A stretch of DNA of 64,000 nt from Pseudomonas frederiksbergensis (GTDB lineage Bacteria > Pseudomonadota > Gammaproteobacteria > Pseudomonadales > Pseudomonadaceae): NCBI RefSeq assembly GCF_900105495.1, contig NZ_FNTF01000002.1, forward strand, positions 5,906,001-5,970,000. Reading direction: 5' to 3'. Positions 54,253-63,515 of the stretch are shown here, in pieces (the stretch's first letter is position 1; each line of letters starts with the position of its first letter). Both the position numbers and the translations under genes were made by a program. The notes beneath the pieces were generated by a model, which worked only from the letters and a program-made list of their open reading frames with translations, was not told where the DNA came from and made no database searches.

Positions 54253-55701
54253 TCAGACAGCCCGAATCACGTGTTTGATTTCCTGGAAAGCCTGCAAGCC
54301 CCACGGCCCCAATTCGCGACCGATGCTGCTCTGTTTGTAGCCACCCCAGGCGGTCTGCGGGAAGATCACTTGCGGGGCGTTGATCCACACAAGCCCCGCC
54401 TGCAAAGCGTTGGCGACCCGATCGGCCGCTTCGGCATCGCGCGTGACCACACTGGCCACCAGGCCGAACTGGCTGTCGTTGGCCAGGGCAATCGCCTCGG
54501 CTTCGCTGGCAAAACTGCGCACGCAGATCACCGGCCCGAAGATCTCTTCGCACCACAGCGCACTGCCTGAGGGCACATCGGTGAAAATCGTCGGCTGTAA
54601 AAAATAACCGCGAGGCAGGTCTGCCGGACGATTGCCGCCGCACACCAGTTTGGCGCCGGCACTCAAACCGCGATCGATGTGACCGAGCACGCGCTGGTAT
54701 TGCGCCTGGTTGACCAGTGCGCCCATTTCCACGTTCGGGTCGAACGGGTCGGCCACGCGAATGGCTTCGGCGCGGGCCTTCAAACGGATGAGGAATTCGT
54801 CCGCCAGTTCATCGGCCACCAGCACGCGACTGGTGGCCGAACACATCTGCCCGGCGTTGAAGAAACCACCACCACAGGCCACTTCCACGGCCAGCTCGAT
54901 GTCCGCGTCCTTGAGCACCAGCAGCGAGGATTTGCCGCCCAGTTCAAGGCTCACGCCCTTCACGGTTTCTGCCGCCCGCTGCATCACCTGCACGCCCACC
55001 GCGTTACTACCAGTGAAGGAAATCTTGGCGATGCGCGGATCCGCCGACAGCGGCGCGCCGACGGCCAGGCCGGTGCCGCAAACCAGATTGAACACACCGT
55101 TTGGCAGACCGGCCTCGGCGATGATCGTCGCCAGTTCCAGCTCCGGCAGCGGCGTCACTTCGGACGGCTTGAGTACCACGCAGCAACCGGCGGCCAGGGC
55201 CGGGGCGAGTTTCCAGGCGGTGGTGACCATGGGGAAATTCCACGGCACGATCAGGCCGACCACACCGCACGGCTCGCGGCGCACACGAGCGCTGAAGTCG
55301 TCGGTTGGCAGCTCGACGTTACTGTCTTGTTTGGCATCGAGCCCTTCGGCTAAACCTGCGTAGTACTCGAAGGTGGCGATCACGTCATCGACGTCGATGG
55401 CCGCTTCAAACAGTGGTTTGCCGTTGTTGCTCGACTGCAATTTCATCAATTGCTCACGACCGGCCTGCACACCCGCGGCGATTCTGCGCAGGATCGCCCC
55501 GCGCTCGGCGCCAGTGGTTGTCGACCATTGCTTGAAGGCGTTGGTCGCAGCAGTAACGGCTTGCTCGACTGCGCGTTCATCGCCGCCATTCACGGTGGTC
55601 AACAGCGCTTCGGTCGCCGGGTTGATCACGCGCAAATGCTCGTTGCCGGCGGACCATTGGCCGTTGATGTACAGGCCATCCAAAGTGATTGGAAAACTCA
55701 T
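54253..55701 (-). CDS. NAD(P)-dependent aldehyde dehydrogenase
   Basis: 482 aa from the ATG at 55701, which forms an ATGA overlap with the upstream decarboxylase stop. Motifs: PWNFPMVTTAWKLAPALAAG, coenzyme FTGSNAVG, catalytic Glu in SLELGGKSS and catalytic Cys in FFNAGQMCSATSR. It belongs to the betaine/aminobutyraldehyde group. Coupling to an AruI-like enzyme suggests it oxidises 4-guanidinobutyraldehyde to 4-guanidinobutyrate; other omega-amino aldehydes are possible. Confidence 0.9.
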   Translation of the reverse strand: MSFPITLDGLYINGQWSAGNEHLRVINPATEALLTTVNGGDERAVEQAVTAATNAFKQWSTTTGAERGAILRRIAAGVQAGREQLMKLQSSNNGKPLFEAAIDVDDVIATFEYYAGLAEGLDAKQDSNVELPTDDFSARVRREPCGVVGLIVPWNFPMVTTAWKLAPALAAGCCVVLKPSEVTPLPELELATIIAEAGLPNGVFNLVCGTGLAVGAPLSADPRIAKISFTGSNAVGVQVMQRAAETVKGVSLELGGKSSLLVLKDADIELAVEVACGGGFFNAGQMCSATSRVLVADELADEFLIRLKARAEAIRVADPFDPNVEMGALVNQAQYQRVLGHIDRGLSAGAKLVCGGNRPADLPRGYFLQPTIFTDVPSGSALWCEEIFGPVICVRSFASEAEAIALANDSQFGLVASVVTRDAEAADRVANALQAGLVWINAPQVIFPQTAWGGYKQSSIGRELGPWGLQAFQEIKHVIRAV

Positions 55702-57335
55702 TTCGACACCACCTTCATCCACTGGGTCTGATCGATTTCAATCAGGGTCGGACCCTGGCGATCGGTGGCGGCGCGCAGTGCGCTGCGCAGTTGCTCGACA
55801 CCGCAGACGGCTTCGGCTGCACAACCCAGCGCCTTGGCCACGCCGATGAAGTCCGGGGTGTAGATGTCCACGCCGACCGGCTCGATGGCGCGGTTGACCA
55901 TGTATTTCTTGATCTCTTCGTAGCCCTGGTTATTCCACAGCAGGACGATCACCGGGGTGCGAGCTTCAACGGCGCTGGCAAGTTCCGGCAGGGTAAATTG
56001 CAGGCCGCCGTCGCCGATCAGGCACACCACTGGAGGACGTGCGCCGTTTTCAACATTGCCGCCGAGCCAGGCGCCAATCGCGGCCGGCAAGGCGTAACCG
56101 AGGGTGCCGTAACCGGTGGACGAATTGAACCAGCGACGCGGGCGTTCCGGGTTGAAGGTCAGGTTGCCGGTATACACCGGTTGGGTCGAATCGCCGACGA
56201 AGACTGCGTTTGGCAGTTCGTGCAAGACGGTTTCCAGGAAACGGGTCTGGGCCAACGTCGGGGCATCCCAGGATGCGGCCAATTCATCGCGCAAACGCGC
56301 AGCTCGCACCTGGCCCCAATCGTTGCGGCGCTCGGCCAGCGAGTGGTGGGACAGTTCGCTCAGCAAGGCTTGGGCGGCGTTGCGCGAGTCGGCTACCAAC
56401 GCAACTTTCGGCGGGTAGTTGCGTACGGTCTGGTCGGGGTCGATGTCCACACGCAGCAGCACGCCAGGAATTTCGAAACCGCCGGCGAAGGTGATGTCGT
56501 AATCGGTTTCGGCCAGTTCGGTGCCGATTGCCAGTACCACGTCAGCTTCAGCCACCAAAGCACGTGTCGCGACCAGGCTTTGGGTCGAGCCGATCAGCAA
56601 CGGGTGATTGGATTCGAGCATGCCTTTGGCGTTGATGGTCAGGGCCACCGGGGCGTCCAGCCGTTCGGCCAGTTCAGTCAACTCGGCGGCGGCATCGATG
56701 GCGCCGCCACCGGCGAGAATCAGTGGGCGCTTGGCACCGGCCAGCAGCGCGGTCATGCGGCTGATGGCGCTCGGCGAGGCACCGGCGCGGTCGATGTTCA
56801 CCGGTACGCTGTTGAGCAGGTCATCGGCCTCTTCGACCAGCACGTCCAACGGAATTTCGATATGCACCGGGCGCGGACGGCCGGCCTGGAACAGCGCAAA
56901 AGCGCGCGCCAGGACACCCGGCAATTCAGCCGCCGACATCAAGGTGTGGGAGAACGCCGCCACGCCGCCGACCAATGAGCTCTGGTTCGGCAGCTCGTGC
57001 AGCTTGCCGCGACCGCCGCCCAACTGGCTGCGCGATTGCACGCTGGAGATCACCAGCATCGGGATCGAGTCGGCATAGGCCTGGCCCATGGCGGTGGTGA
57101 TGTTGGTCATGCCTGGGCCGGTGATGATGAAGCACACGCCCGGTTTGCCGCTGGTGCGAGCGTAACCGTCGGCCATGAAACCGGCGCCCTGTTCGTGCCG
57201 CGGAGTGACGTGGTTGATGCTCGAACGGGCCAGCCCGCGATACAGCTCCACGGTGTGAACCCCGGGAATGCCGAACACCTGCTCGACCCCGTAATCTTCG
57301 AGTAACTTGACCAATACTTCGCCGCACGTCGCCAT
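55698..57335 (-). CDS. ThDP enzyme, AruI-like 5-guanidino-2-oxopentanoate decarboxylase
   Basis: 545 aa from the ATG at 57335, with AAGGG upstream. Thiamine-diphosphate enzyme: catalytic Glu in HVTPRHEQGAGFMADGYAR, the cofactor motif GDGGLQFTLPELASAVEART, VIVLLWNN at its end. FGIPGVHTVELYRGLARSSI strongly recalls AruI of P. aeruginosa, which decarboxylates 2-ketoarginine in the arginine transaminase pathway. The partner aminotransferase AruH is not in the window. Generic acetolactate-synthase-like annotation is the alternative. Confidence 0.82.
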   Translation of the reverse strand: MATCGEVLVKLLEDYGVEQVFGIPGVHTVELYRGLARSSINHVTPRHEQGAGFMADGYARTSGKPGVCFIITGPGMTNITTAMGQAYADSIPMLVISSVQSRSQLGGGRGKLHELPNQSSLVGGVAAFSHTLMSAAELPGVLARAFALFQAGRPRPVHIEIPLDVLVEEADDLLNSVPVNIDRAGASPSAISRMTALLAGAKRPLILAGGGAIDAAAELTELAERLDAPVALTINAKGMLESNHPLLIGSTQSLVATRALVAEADVVLAIGTELAETDYDITFAGGFEIPGVLLRVDIDPDQTVRNYPPKVALVADSRNAAQALLSELSHHSLAERRNDWGQVRAARLRDELAASWDAPTLAQTRFLETVLHELPNAVFVGDSTQPVYTGNLTFNPERPRRWFNSSTGYGTLGYALPAAIGAWLGGNVENGARPPVVCLIGDGGLQFTLPELASAVEARTPVIVLLWNNQGYEEIKKYMVNRAIEPVGVDIYTPDFIGVAKALGCAAEAVCGVEQLRSALRAATDRQGPTLIEIDQTQWMKVVSK

Positions 57336-57494
57336 GTCTTTGCCCTTCTTGTTCGTTTGAGACGCCGGACCTGCGCAGTGTTTATGATGGGTCGGCAAGT
57401 CCAGGGATGGCCTCATTGGAACGGGCGACACGTAGCCGCAACAATGGATAAAAAGTCATACTAGCCATGTCCTCACGTCATACCTTGGATCCCA

Positions 57495-58376
57495 ATGAAA
57501 CGACTGCCTCCCCTGCCGGCGCTGCACACTTTTCTGATCACCGCGCAGTGCTGCAACTTCACCCGGGCCGCCGAACAGCTGCACATCACCCAAGGCGCGG
57601 TGAGCCGGCAGATCGCCGGGCTGGAAGATCACCTCGGTTATGAGCTGTTCATTCGCCAGGCGCGGGGCTTGAGCCTGACCGCCGAAGGACGGGAATGGCT
57701 GCCACGGGTGCAGCAGGTTTTCGGCCTGATCGACGAGGCCGTGGAGCAGATCGGCGAGAAGCGCGAAACCCTGCAACTCAAGGCCCCGACGTGTGTCATG
57801 CGCTGGTTGTTGCCACGGCTGTTGCAGTGGCAACGGGAACGCCCGGATGTGCCAGTGGAATTGACCACCACGGTCAAGCACGGCGTGGATTTTCATCGCG
57901 AGCAGTTCGATGCCGCGGTGATGTACGGCGCACCGCCGGACAGCGCGCTGGCCTCTTTTCATTTGTTCGATGAGCAACTGACACCGGTCTGCTCCAAACC
58001 TCTGCTGGAAGGTCCAGTGCCGCTGATGACGCCGCAGGATCTGGAGCAGCACATGTTGCTGCACCCGACCCGGGATGAACGGGACTGGAAAGCCTGGCTG
58101 GCCACGGCGGATATTCGCTTGAGCAATGTCGGCAAGGGTCAGCATTTCGAAACGCTGGACCTGGCGATGTCGATGGCGTCCCAAGGGACCGGCGTGGCGA
58201 TCGGGGATTGGTCGTTGATCGGCGATGATTTGAGTGCCGGGAGGCTGGTCATGCCATTTGAATTGAAGGTAAAGACCGGGCTCGCGTATTACCTGGTTTT
58301 CCCCGAAAAACCCGGACCCTCGCCGAAATTGCGCGACTTGATGGGGTGGTTGGTGGAACAGGCTCAATCGCGGTGA
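57495..58376 (+). CDS. LysR-family regulator (GcvA-like)
   Basis: 293 aa. HTH at residues ~15-60 (LHTFLITAQCCNFTRAAEQL, HITQGAVSRQIAGLEDHLGY). The effector domain ends with GLAYYLVFPEKPGPSP, as in GcvA-like members that often control amino-acid or amine catabolism. Divergent from the decarboxylase gene across 159 bp, so it is probably its regulator. No clear T-N11-A box was picked out. Confidence 0.92.
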   Translation: MKRLPPLPALHTFLITAQCCNFTRAAEQLHITQGAVSRQIAGLEDHLGYELFIRQARGLSLTAEGREWLPRVQQVFGLIDEAVEQIGEKRETLQLKAPTCVMRWLLPRLLQWQRERPDVPVELTTTVKHGVDFHREQFDAAVMYGAPPDSALASFHLFDEQLTPVCSKPLLEGPVPLMTPQDLEQHMLLHPTRDERDWKAWLATADIRLSNVGKGQHFETLDLAMSMASQGTGVAIGDWSLIGDDLSAGRLVMPFELKVKTGLAYYLVFPEKPGPSPKLRDLMGWLVEQAQSR

Positions 58377-58381
58377 TTGAT

Positions 58382-58490
58382 GATCGTTCCCACGCTCCGC
58401 GGGGGAATGCAGCCCGGGACGCTCCGCGTTCCTTCCAAAGCGAACGCGGAGCGTCTGTTGAGGCAATTCCCACGCAGCGTGGGAACGATC
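58382..58490. repeat. ~109-bp palindromic repeat, copy 3
   Basis: GATCGTTCCCACGCTCCGCG (58382 on) to the inverse ending at 58490, somewhat degenerate (GGGGGAA for GTGGGAA; an arm shortened near 58475). It begins 6 bp after the LysR stop. Confidence 0.82.
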
Positions 58491-58538
58491 ATTGTGTGGG
58501 TTATCATGCCCACCCTCACCCCGCCTCGACCCCAGACC

Positions 58539-59237
58539 ATGACCTACAGCGTTTCCCCCATCGGCTTTGTGCGCTCCTGTTTCAAGGAGAAGTTCGCCAT
58601 CCCGCGCCAGCCACAACTGGCTCCGGCCGCTCGCGGCGTGCTGGAACTGGTGGCGCCGTTCGATCAGGGCGATGCGGTGCAAGGTCTGGAACAGGTCAGC
58701 CACGTGTGGCTGCTGTTCCTGTTTCACCAGGCCCTGGAAGAAAAGCCACGACTGAAAGTCCGCCCTCCTCGTCTCGGCGGTAACAAATCCATGGGTGTGT
58801 TCGCCACCCGCGCGACGCATCGGCCCAATGGCATCGGCCAATCCGTGGTGAAGCTGGACAAGGTTGAAGCCAATCGCCTGTGGATATCCGGCATTGACCT
58901 GCTGGACGGCACGCCAATTCTCGACATCAAGCCCTACGTGCCTTACGCCGACATCATCGACACGGCCTCCAACCGCATCGCCAGCGCCGCGCCGCAGTTG
59001 ATTCCCGTGCAGTGGACGGATTCAGCACTGCAACAGGCTCACGGCCATGCTCAGCGCCTTGAAGAACCGCTGGTGGAGTTGATCGAGCAATGCCTGGCAC
59101 AAGACCCACGTCCGGCGTACCAGATTCCTACACCCGAACGGGAATACGGTGCGCAGTTCTGGGATGTGGATGTGCGCTGGCATTACCCGACGCCTGACCT
59201 GATCCGCGTTCTGGAAGTCATTCCCGCGAACGTCTGA
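58539..59237 (+). CDS. trmO: tRNA N6-threonylcarbamoyladenosine methyltransferase TrmO
   Basis: 232 aa from the ATG at 58539; the longer frame covers the palindromic repeat. TrmO/TsaA family: PIGFVRSCFKEKFAIPRQP at the N-terminus, HVWLLFLFH, and KSMGVFATRATHRPNGIGQS around the SAM-binding and catalytic region. It methylates N6 of t6A37 in tRNAs reading ACY codons. Single gene with its own terminator. Confidence 0.92.
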   Translation: MTYSVSPIGFVRSCFKEKFAIPRQPQLAPAARGVLELVAPFDQGDAVQGLEQVSHVWLLFLFHQALEEKPRLKVRPPRLGGNKSMGVFATRATHRPNGIGQSVVKLDKVEANRLWISGIDLLDGTPILDIKPYVPYADIIDTASNRIASAAPQLIPVQWTDSALQQAHGHAQRLEEPLVELIEQCLAQDPRPAYQIPTPEREYGAQFWDVDVRWHYPTPDLIRVLEVIPANV

Positions 59238-59250
59238 ACGCCAAAAACGA

Positions 59251-59290
59251 AAAAGCCCGCGCTGCCATTACAGGCAACGCGGGCTTTTTA
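59251..59290 (+). terminator. trmO terminator
   Basis: AAAAGCCCGCG and CGCGGGCTTTTT with an additional TGCC/GGCA pairing inside form a strong stem-loop with T tail, 14 bp after the stop. Confidence 0.92.
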
Positions 59291-59308
59291 TGGTCGCCAC
59301 CAAACCAA

Positions 59309-59398
59309 TGTGGGAGCGAGCCTGCTCGCGATGGCGGCGAAACATTCAACGATGACGTTGACTGACGGTCCGCTATCGCGAGCAAGCTCGCTCCCACA
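59309..59398. repeat. Inverted REP pair
   Basis: TGTGGGAGCGAGCCTGCTCG and its near-perfect inverse ending at 59398, downstream of trmO and fpr, which converge here. Confidence 0.85.
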
Positions 59399-59414
59399 TG
59401 GATTGCAGCGCTGC

Positions 59415-60194
59415 TTACTTCTCGACGAACGCTCGCTCGATCAGGTAATCACCCGGCTCGCGCATCCGCGGCGACACTTTCAGACCGAAGCTGTTCAACA
59501 CTTCGCTGGTCTCGTCGAGCATGCTCGGGCTGCCGCACAGCATGGCGCGGTCGTCCTGCGGGTTGATCGGTGGCAAACCGATGTCGCTGAACAGCTTGCC
59601 GCTGCGCATCAGGTCGGTCAGGCGACCTTCGTTCTCGAACGGCTCGCGGGTCACGGTCGGGTAGTAGATCAACTTGTCACGCAGGGCCTCGCCGAAGAAC
59701 TCGTTCTGCGGCAAGTGCTCGGTGATGAATTCGCGGTAAGCGACTTCGTTGACGTAACGTACGCCGTGACACAGGATCACTTTTTCGAAACGCTCGTAGG
59801 TTTCCGGGTCCTGGATGACGCTCATGAAAGGCGCCAGACCGGTACCGGTGCTCAGCAGGTACAAATGTTTGCCAGGCTTCAAGTCGTCCAGCACCAGCGT
59901 GCCGGTAGGCTTCTTGCTGATGATGATCTCGTCGCCTTCCTTCAGATGCTGCAGCTGGGAAGTCAGCGGGCCGTCAGGCACCTTGATGCTGAAGAACTCG
60001 AGATGCTCTTCCCAGTTCGGGCTGGCAATCGAGTAAGCGCGCATGAGCGGCCGGCCGTTGGGCTGTTGCAGGCCGATCATCACGAACTGACCGTTCTCGA
60101 AGCGCAGGCCCGGATCGCGGGTGCACTTGAAGCTGAACAGAGTGTCGTTCCAGTGATGAACACTGAGGACACGCTCGTGGTTCATGTTGCTCAT
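59415..60194 (-). CDS. fpr: Ferredoxin-NADP+ reductase
   Basis: 259 aa from the ATG at 60194, 10 nt after AGGAG; the ATG three codons later is too distant from it. FAD motif RAYSIASPNWEE, NADP motif STGTGLAPFMSV, CHGVRYVNE, and the C-terminal VEK of bacterial Fpr. It exchanges electrons between NADPH and ferredoxin/flavodoxin and helps in oxidative stress. Divergent from finR, the usual arrangement. Confidence 0.95.
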   Translation of the reverse strand: MSNMNHERVLSVHHWNDTLFSFKCTRDPGLRFENGQFVMIGLQQPNGRPLMRAYSIASPNWEEHLEFFSIKVPDGPLTSQLQHLKEGDEIIISKKPTGTLVLDDLKPGKHLYLLSTGTGLAPFMSVIQDPETYERFEKVILCHGVRYVNEVAYREFITEHLPQNEFFGEALRDKLIYYPTVTREPFENEGRLTDLMRSGKLFSDIGLPPINPQDDRAMLCGSPSMLDETSEVLNSFGLKVSPRMREPGDYLIERAFVEK

Positions 60195-60344
60195 GTACGT
60201 GGGACTCCTGGAGATTGGTCTGCGCGAGCTCTGCGCCGGCTCTGCAAAAAAATGAGCTGCTGTGCGCAATTGCATCGCATTCTAATGGCAGCCACAATAT
60301 CTGTTAACTGGATTATTAAGATAAGGGTTATCGGTTATATCGAT

Positions 60345-61271
60345 ATGCGATTTACTCTCCGTCAACTTCAAGTATTCGTCGCCGTCGCCCAGCAGGAAAG
60401 CGTATCCCGTGCTGCGGGTCTGCTCAACCTCTCGCAATCGGCGGCGAGCACCTCGATCACCGAGCTAGAGCGCCAGTCCAGCTGCCAGCTGTTCGACCGC
60501 GCCGGCAAACGGCTGAGTCTCAATGCCCTCGGCAAACAGCTGCTGCCGCAAGCGGTGGCGCTGCTCGACCAGTCCAAGGAAATCGAAGACTTGCTCAATG
60601 GCAAGTCCGGATTCGGCTCTCTGGCGGTCGGCGCGACCCTGACCATCGGCAATTACCTGGCCACCTTGCTGATTGGCAGCTTCATGCAGCGCCATCCGGA
60701 AAGCCAGGTGAAGCTGCACGTGCAGAACACTGCCAACATTGTGCAGCAGGTCGCCCACTATGAAATTGATCTGGGTCTAATCGAAGGTGACTGCAGTCAT
60801 CCAGACATCGAAGTGCAGAGCTGGGTCGAGGATGAACTGGTGGTGTTCTGCGCGCCCCAGCACCCACTGGCCAAGCGCGGCACGGCGACCATGGAAGAGC
60901 TGACCCACGAGGCCTGGATTCTGCGGGAACAGGGCTCCGGCACGCGACTGACCTTTGACCAGGCCATGCGTCACCATCGCAGCTCGCTGAATATCCGGCT
61001 GGAACTGGAACACACCGAAGCGATCAAGCGTGCGGTGGAGTCCGGGTTGGGGATTGGCTGCATTTCTCGCCTGGCACTGCGCGACGCATTCCGTCGCGGC
61101 AGTCTCGTGGCGGTGGAGACGCCGGATCTGGATCTGGCGCGGCAGTTCTATTTCATCTGGCACAAACAGAAATATCAGACGTCGGCGATGCGTGAATTCC
61201 TCGACCTGTGCCGCGCTTTCACCGCCGGGGTTCAGCGCAGCGACGAGATCGTCCTGCCTACCATCGCTTAA
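60345..61271 (+). CDS. finR: LysR-type regulator FinR
   Basis: 308 aa from the ATG at 60345; the frame is open far upstream on the antisense of fpr, which is not coding. HTH: LRQLQVFVAVAQQESVSRAA, LSQSAASTSITELERQ. In P. putida FinR activates fpr under superoxide stress; the same divergent pair is seen here with a 150-bp gap. TATCG-N7-CGATA at 60329-60345 overlaps the start codon and could serve autoregulation. The 3' end overlaps dgkA by 4 bp, tail to tail. Confidence 0.92.
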   Translation: MRFTLRQLQVFVAVAQQESVSRAAGLLNLSQSAASTSITELERQSSCQLFDRAGKRLSLNALGKQLLPQAVALLDQSKEIEDLLNGKSGFGSLAVGATLTIGNYLATLLIGSFMQRHPESQVKLHVQNTANIVQQVAHYEIDLGLIEGDCSHPDIEVQSWVEDELVVFCAPQHPLAKRGTATMEELTHEAWILREQGSGTRLTFDQAMRHHRSSLNIRLELEHTEAIKRAVESGLGIGCISRLALRDAFRRGSLVAVETPDLDLARQFYFIWHKQKYQTSAMREFLDLCRAFTAGVQRSDEIVLPTIA

Positions 61272-61630
61272 AGCAGGATGACCGCCCACACCAGCCCGAT
61301 CATGGTTAACGCCACTAACTGAGCAGCGCTGCCCATGTCCTTGGCGTTCTTGGACAACGGGTGCAACTCAAGGGAAATGCGGTCGATGGCCGCTTCCACG
61401 GCCGAATTGAGCAATTCGACAATCAACGCCAACAGACAGACTGCAATCAGCAACGCCTGCTCGACGCGACTGACGTTCAGGAAGAACGACAGCGGGATCA
61501 ATATGACGTTAAGCAATACCAGTTGCCGAAAGGCCGCTTCGCCAGTGAAGGCTGCACGCAGACCGTCCAGCGAATAACCGGAGGCGTTGAGGATGCGTTT
61601 CAGGCCGGTTTGGCCTTTGAAAGGTGACAT
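61268..61630 (-). CDS. dgkA: Diacylglycerol kinase
   Basis: 120 aa. Small integral-membrane kinase with three helices (LVLLNVILIPLSFFL, ALLIAVCLLALIVELL, LVALTMIGLVWAVILL) and the active-site motif ELLNSAVEAAIDR. Phosphorylates diacylglycerol to phosphatidate in the inner membrane. Next to erdR, as in P. aeruginosa (PA3603-PA3604). Confidence 0.95.
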   Translation of the reverse strand: MSPFKGQTGLKRILNASGYSLDGLRAAFTGEAAFRQLVLLNVILIPLSFFLNVSRVEQALLIAVCLLALIVELLNSAVEAAIDRISLELHPLSKNAKDMGSAAQLVALTMIGLVWAVILL

Positions 61631-61709
61631 AAATTAGGCAACTGACCAAAAAGGAAGTGGGAAAGCTAGAGTAAGCCAAGTCAAAAAAGCGTGAACGCGC
61701 CGCGCCTGC

Positions 61710-62357
61710 TTAGCTCGAAATTGACTCAAGTTGTTGCAGAAGCAACGCCGCCTGGGTCCGGGTCCGCACATTCAGCTTGCGAAAAATCGCCGTCACGTGG
61801 GCCTTGATCGTCGCTTCGGAAACGCTCAGCTCGTAGGCAATCTGCTTGTTCAACAAGCCTTCACAGACCATGGTCAGCACACGAAACTGCTGCGGCGTCA
61901 GGCTCGCAAGGCCTTCGCTGGCGGCCTTGGCTTCGGCGGAAACGCTGACCGCCTCGAACGCCTGGGGCGGCCAGAACACATCACCATCGAGCACCGCGCG
62001 CACGGCTTTCTGGATGACACTCAGATCACTGGACTTGGGGATGAAGCCGCTGGCGCCAAACTCACGGGACTTGACCATGATCGAGGCTTCTTCCTGAGCC
62101 GACACCATGACCACCGGAATCTGCGGATACTGACCGCGCAACAACACCAGCCCTGAAAAACCGTAGGCCCCCGGCATGTTCAGGTCCAGCAGCACTAGAT
62201 CCCAGTCGGACTTCTCGTCCAGACGGGTTTCCAGTTCGGCAATGCTTGCCACTTCCACCAGACGGACTTGCGGGCCCAGGCCCAGGGTCAACGCTTGATG
62301 CAGGGCGCTACGGAAAAGAGGGTGGTCATCGGCAATCAGGATTTCGTATGTGGCCAT
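61710..62357 (-). CDS. erdR: Response regulator ErdR (NarL/LuxR-type HTH)
   Basis: 215 aa. Receiver domain with acidic pocket ILIADDHPLF and phospho-acceptor Asp in LVLLDLNMPG; C-terminal LuxR-type HTH (LTPQQFRVLTMVCEGLLNKQ, IAYELSVSEATIKAHVTAIF). Orthologues control ethanol and acetate oxidation genes in Pseudomonas. It has no autoinducer-binding domain, so it is not a candidate for binding the lux-box-like sites of the toxin genes. Confidence 0.9.
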   Translation of the reverse strand: MATYEILIADDHPLFRSALHQALTLGLGPQVRLVEVASIAELETRLDEKSDWDLVLLDLNMPGAYGFSGLVLLRGQYPQIPVVMVSAQEEASIMVKSREFGASGFIPKSSDLSVIQKAVRAVLDGDVFWPPQAFEAVSVSAEAKAASEGLASLTPQQFRVLTMVCEGLLNKQIAYELSVSEATIKAHVTAIFRKLNVRTRTQAALLLQQLESISS

Positions 62358-62591
62358 TTTTCAAATGATCCTGTTTTTCAAACAACTCGAGGTACAGCCA
62401 CGGAGCTGTACCAACAGGGCACGTTCAACGCCAATCACATGGTTATCCCACGTAAAGAATACGGCGTATCAAACTTTGGCCGCGCCCTAATCGGCGCCAA
62501 GCATGCCCAGCGAAGTCGGGGTGGTCAAGGTGCTTGGCCAGTACAGTTCTTTGCAGTATGGGCGACAATCGGCGCGGGACAGGGCGCCGTT

Positions 62592-63326
62592 TTACACAAA
62601 AGGCATCAGTTCGGCGTGTGCCGGTGTTGAAACATTCATTTCAAGCTGATGCTTGGCATCAAGGTAATGCTGGCTGAACACATCGAAATAAGCGTCCAGT
62701 GCCGACGCCGCCGCGGTATCACCCGCCAGATCGAGACACAACGCCGCCACTTCGGCTGTGCATAAATGCTCGCTACGGGTCGATCGGCGCAACCGGTACC
62801 GCGATAACTTCTCGGGCAACAGGCTCAGGATCGGCAGCCGGTCAAAGTAGGGGCTTTTGCGGAAAATCTTCCGGGCTTCTGTCCAGGTGGCATCCAGCAG
62901 AATGAACAGCGGACGCTTCGAACTATCGGCATCGACGCTGTTTGTGACACGTTCGGGTTCGACGTACTCTCCCGGAAACACCAGATAAGGCTGCCATTGC
63001 GGATCGGCCAGCAGCGCCAGCAGTTGCTCGTCAACTTCTGTACGCGACCAGATGAACGCATGGTTATCGCGCACCACATCGGCGATCAGCCAACCGGTGT
63101 TGCTCGGTTTGAACACTTCCTTGCCCGTCATAATCAGGCACACGCCAGAACGGGCCTCGACCTGTGGGCGCCAGGCGCACAGGCAGTGGCTCTCGATCAC
63201 GCGGCAGGCTCGGCAACGCGGCGCCCTCCAGCCTCGGGCCTGAATCGGCTTGATGCCCTCTTCCTCTCGCTCATCGCGCAAGCGGGCTACTGCGTTTGCA
63301 GCAAAGCGTGGGGTTGCTGGGATCAT
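62592..63326 (-). CDS. DTW-domain tRNA-uridine aminocarboxypropyltransferase
   Basis: 244 aa from the ATG at 63326; a TTG three codons earlier is possible and neither has a good ribosome site. Zinc-binding cysteines in PRCRACRVIESHCLCAW, the DTW-family motif LLDATWTEARKIFRKS, and LSTAE-like stretch EHLCTAEVAALCL. DTW proteins transfer the 3-amino-3-carboxypropyl group of SAM to tRNA uridines (acp3U). The arrangement next to a PA3611-like gene matches PA3606-PA3611, without the pot genes between. Confidence 0.85.
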   Translation of the reverse strand: MIPATPRFAANAVARLRDEREEEGIKPIQARGWRAPRCRACRVIESHCLCAWRPQVEARSGVCLIMTGKEVFKPSNTGWLIADVVRDNHAFIWSRTEVDEQLLALLADPQWQPYLVFPGEYVEPERVTNSVDADSSKRPLFILLDATWTEARKIFRKSPYFDRLPILSLLPEKLSRYRLRRSTRSEHLCTAEVAALCLDLAGDTAAASALDAYFDVFSQHYLDAKHQLEMNVSTPAHAELMPFV

Positions 63327-63515
63327 CGAAGGCAACGCCGGCAGGGGAAGAAAATCGACACGAAAAACACTCGGCAGGGCAGAAAGTGGCGGCAGTTTAT
63401 CAGAGCAGCCGGCGCAAGCCTGTACCGTCCAGGCCTCGTCCCCTATAATTCGCCGCCACTGAACGCACAGTCATGTGACGGGTCGAACCACCAGTCACTG
63501 AACCAGGAGAGTTTC

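Noticed and set aside
61710..62357. ErdR considered as the LuxR regulator of the dyads
   Set aside because: It has a phospho-receiver, not an acyl-homoserine-lactone domain, and belongs to the conserved dgkA-erdR block.
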